Virus record (IMG/VR): IMGVR_UViG_3300020465_000067
Span: 1 to 29,430 of that record
Length of the DNA stretch: 29,430 nucleotides
Source of the DNA: a virus
Strand: one strand, 5' to 3'
Shown: piece after piece, positions 28,817 through 29,430 of the stretch
Numbering within the stretch: the stretch's first letter is position 1
Layout: every line of letters starts with the position of its first letter
Made by a program: the position numbers and the translations under genes
The notes under the pieces: generated by a model
The model's input: only the letters and a program-made list of their open reading frames with translations
Databases searched by the model: none
What the model was told of the DNA's origin: nothing

Positions 28817-29076
28817 CCTTGCCATATTAGATCAGGCATTGCTTGTTGACCTGGTCTCATTACAAATAATAATATACCGTAACACAGAAACCATATTATA
28901 TTAAACAACCATGCTTGTCTCCAGAAATATTTTCTTACTGCCATTGACCTGAGTATCTCAGGTGCTTTGTCCTGTGATCTGAATATCTGTTCAATGATAA
29001 ATGCAATGATTGTTGCTATCACTAAAGGATAGAATACAAAGTTTGCAAATGACATTATGAATATTAGTGTTTGCAT
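28813..29076 (-). CDS. Small membrane protein (87 aa)
   Basis: Two to three hydrophobic helices (LIFIMSFANFVFYPLVIATII, about residues 4-27, and LFNIIWFLCYGILLFVM, about 58-74) separated by a basic loop. No family recognised. The ATG at 29076 is used since a longer TTG start at 29121 would sit at the predicted transcription start of the TGCTATAAT promoter. Coupled by ATGA to the NifU-like gene. Confidence 0.7.
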   Translation of the reverse strand: MQTLIFIMSFANFVFYPLVIATIIAFIIEQIFRSQDKAPEILRSMAVRKYFWRQAWLFNIIWFLCYGILLFVMRPGQQAMPDLIWQG

Positions 29077-29126
29077 TTTATTCTGAACGAGTATTGAATA
29101 ACCATAACCATACAATGCCAAGTACT

Positions 29127-29135
29127 ATTATAGCA
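29127..29135 (-). promoter_or_regulatory. Extended -10 promoter TGCTATAAT after psbA
   Basis: TGCTATAAT on the minus strand, 51 nt before the small membrane protein ATG and downstream of the psbA terminator. The -35 is weak. Confidence 0.6.
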
Positions 29136-29170
29136 AAGACTCTTATGGAACTAGGTGAGGTATCTATCAT

Positions 29171-29197
29171 AAAAAAAGAGACCCCCGAAGGAGTCTC
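29171..29197 (-). terminator. Intrinsic terminator of psbA
   Basis: Minus strand: GAGACTCC, loop TTCG, GGGGTCTC with one G-T pair, then TTTTTTT. It follows the psbA stop by about 30 nt. Confidence 0.93.
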
Positions 29198-29229
29198 CAT
29201 TATACGGTTGTTATATTTATCTGTCAACC

Positions 29230-29430
29230 TTATCCAACAGCAGGTGCTGTTAGTGCAACCTCACTTGTCTCAGCAGATGCTAAGTCAAGAGGGAAGTTGT
29301 GTGCATTTCTTTCATGCATAACTTCCATACCAAGGTTTGCTCTGTTAAGCACATCACCCCAAGTAGGAACAACCTTACCAGATGCGTCTACGACTGACTG
29401 GTTGAAGTTGAAACCGTTAAGGTTGAATGC
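29230..29430 (-). CDS. psbA: Photosystem II reaction centre protein D1, C-terminal part
   Basis: The last 66 codons of psbA; the rest is outside the window. It reads [15 protein letters not shown], then [20 protein letters not shown], then [12 protein letters not shown], the near-invariant D1 C-terminus that ligates the Mn4Ca cluster (Glu, His and the terminal Ala carboxylate). After LDLA there is a 15-residue extension ending LTAPAVG, which the protease CtpA removes in host cells. Phage-encoded D1 keeps photosystem II running during infection. The region is highly conserved with the host. Confidence 0.97.
   Translation of the reverse strand, partial: AFNLNGFNFNQSVVDASGKVVPTWGDVLNRANLGMEVMHERNAHNFPLDLASAETSEVALTAPAVG

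Noticed and set aside
1-29430. CRISPR arrays, insertion sequences, integrases or attachment sites
   Set aside because: No regularly spaced repeats, transposase or integrase motifs, or long terminal inverted repeats were seen.

Overview
The window is a piece of a T4-like myovirus genome infecting marine picocyanobacteria (Prochlorococcus or Synechococcus). Three things support this: a nearly complete T4-type baseplate/tail-hub gene set (gp5, gp27, gp26, gp51-like, gp54, gp4, gp48, gp53); T4-type replication and late-transcription genes (gp32, gp33); and a typical cyanophage set of host-derived metabolic genes (psbA, pcyA, a cpeT-like gene, cp12, phoH, thyX, a NifU domain, glutaredoxin). The DNA is AT-rich and tightly packed, with many ATGA, TAATG or GTGA start/stop overlaps. 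Only gp48 and gp53 lie on the plus strand.

Layout, read right to left for the minus-strand genes. 29.4-28.5 kb: 3' end of psbA, its terminator, a small membrane protein and a NifU-like Fe-S scaffold. 28.46-28.2 kb: about 217 nt of non-coding DNA bounded by a consensus sigma-70 promoter and an intrinsic terminator, most likely a structured small RNA gene. 28.1-23.1 kb: a small unknown protein, a 1120-aa mosaic exported or virion protein, a 2OG-Fe(II) oxygenase, a small unknown and a porin-like barrel with a structured leader. 23.1-17.2 kb: glutaredoxin, four small unknowns, ThyX, two tiny ORFs, PhoH, a PD-(D/E)XK nuclease, gp33, a DUF1825-like protein, gp32 and a small membrane protein. 17.1-16.0 kb: an oxygenase and a secreted glycine-zipper protein. 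16.0-14.1 kb (plus strand): gp53 and gp48, ending at a bidirectional terminator. 14.1-1.1 kb: gp4, gp54, gp26, a gp51-like frame, two paralogous tape-measure-like proteins, gp27, then a cp12/cpeT-like/pcyA metabolic cassette, then gp5. The left edge has two small unknowns, another oxygenase and the start of a small membrane protein.

How it works together: the tail genes build the baseplate hub, tube cap and tape measure. Cell-wall hydrolase domains sit in one tape-measure-like protein, and none is visible in gp5. The metabolic genes support photosynthesis (D1, bilin synthesis), block the Calvin cycle (CP12) and feed nucleotide synthesis (ThyX, glutaredoxin). gp33 serves late transcription, and T4-type late promoters with a shared TAAATA core precede many genes.

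Most notable: (1) the gp51-like frame has no usable start but follows a T TTT TTC slippery site two codons before the gp26 stop, so a gp26-gp51 minus-1 frameshift fusion is predicted; (2) the candidate ncRNA; (3) terminator hairpins that double as promoters, one with a perfect TTGACA in its loop; (4) a metabolic cassette bracketed by two late promoters inside the tail-hub module. All of this is read from sequence alone; no database search was run.
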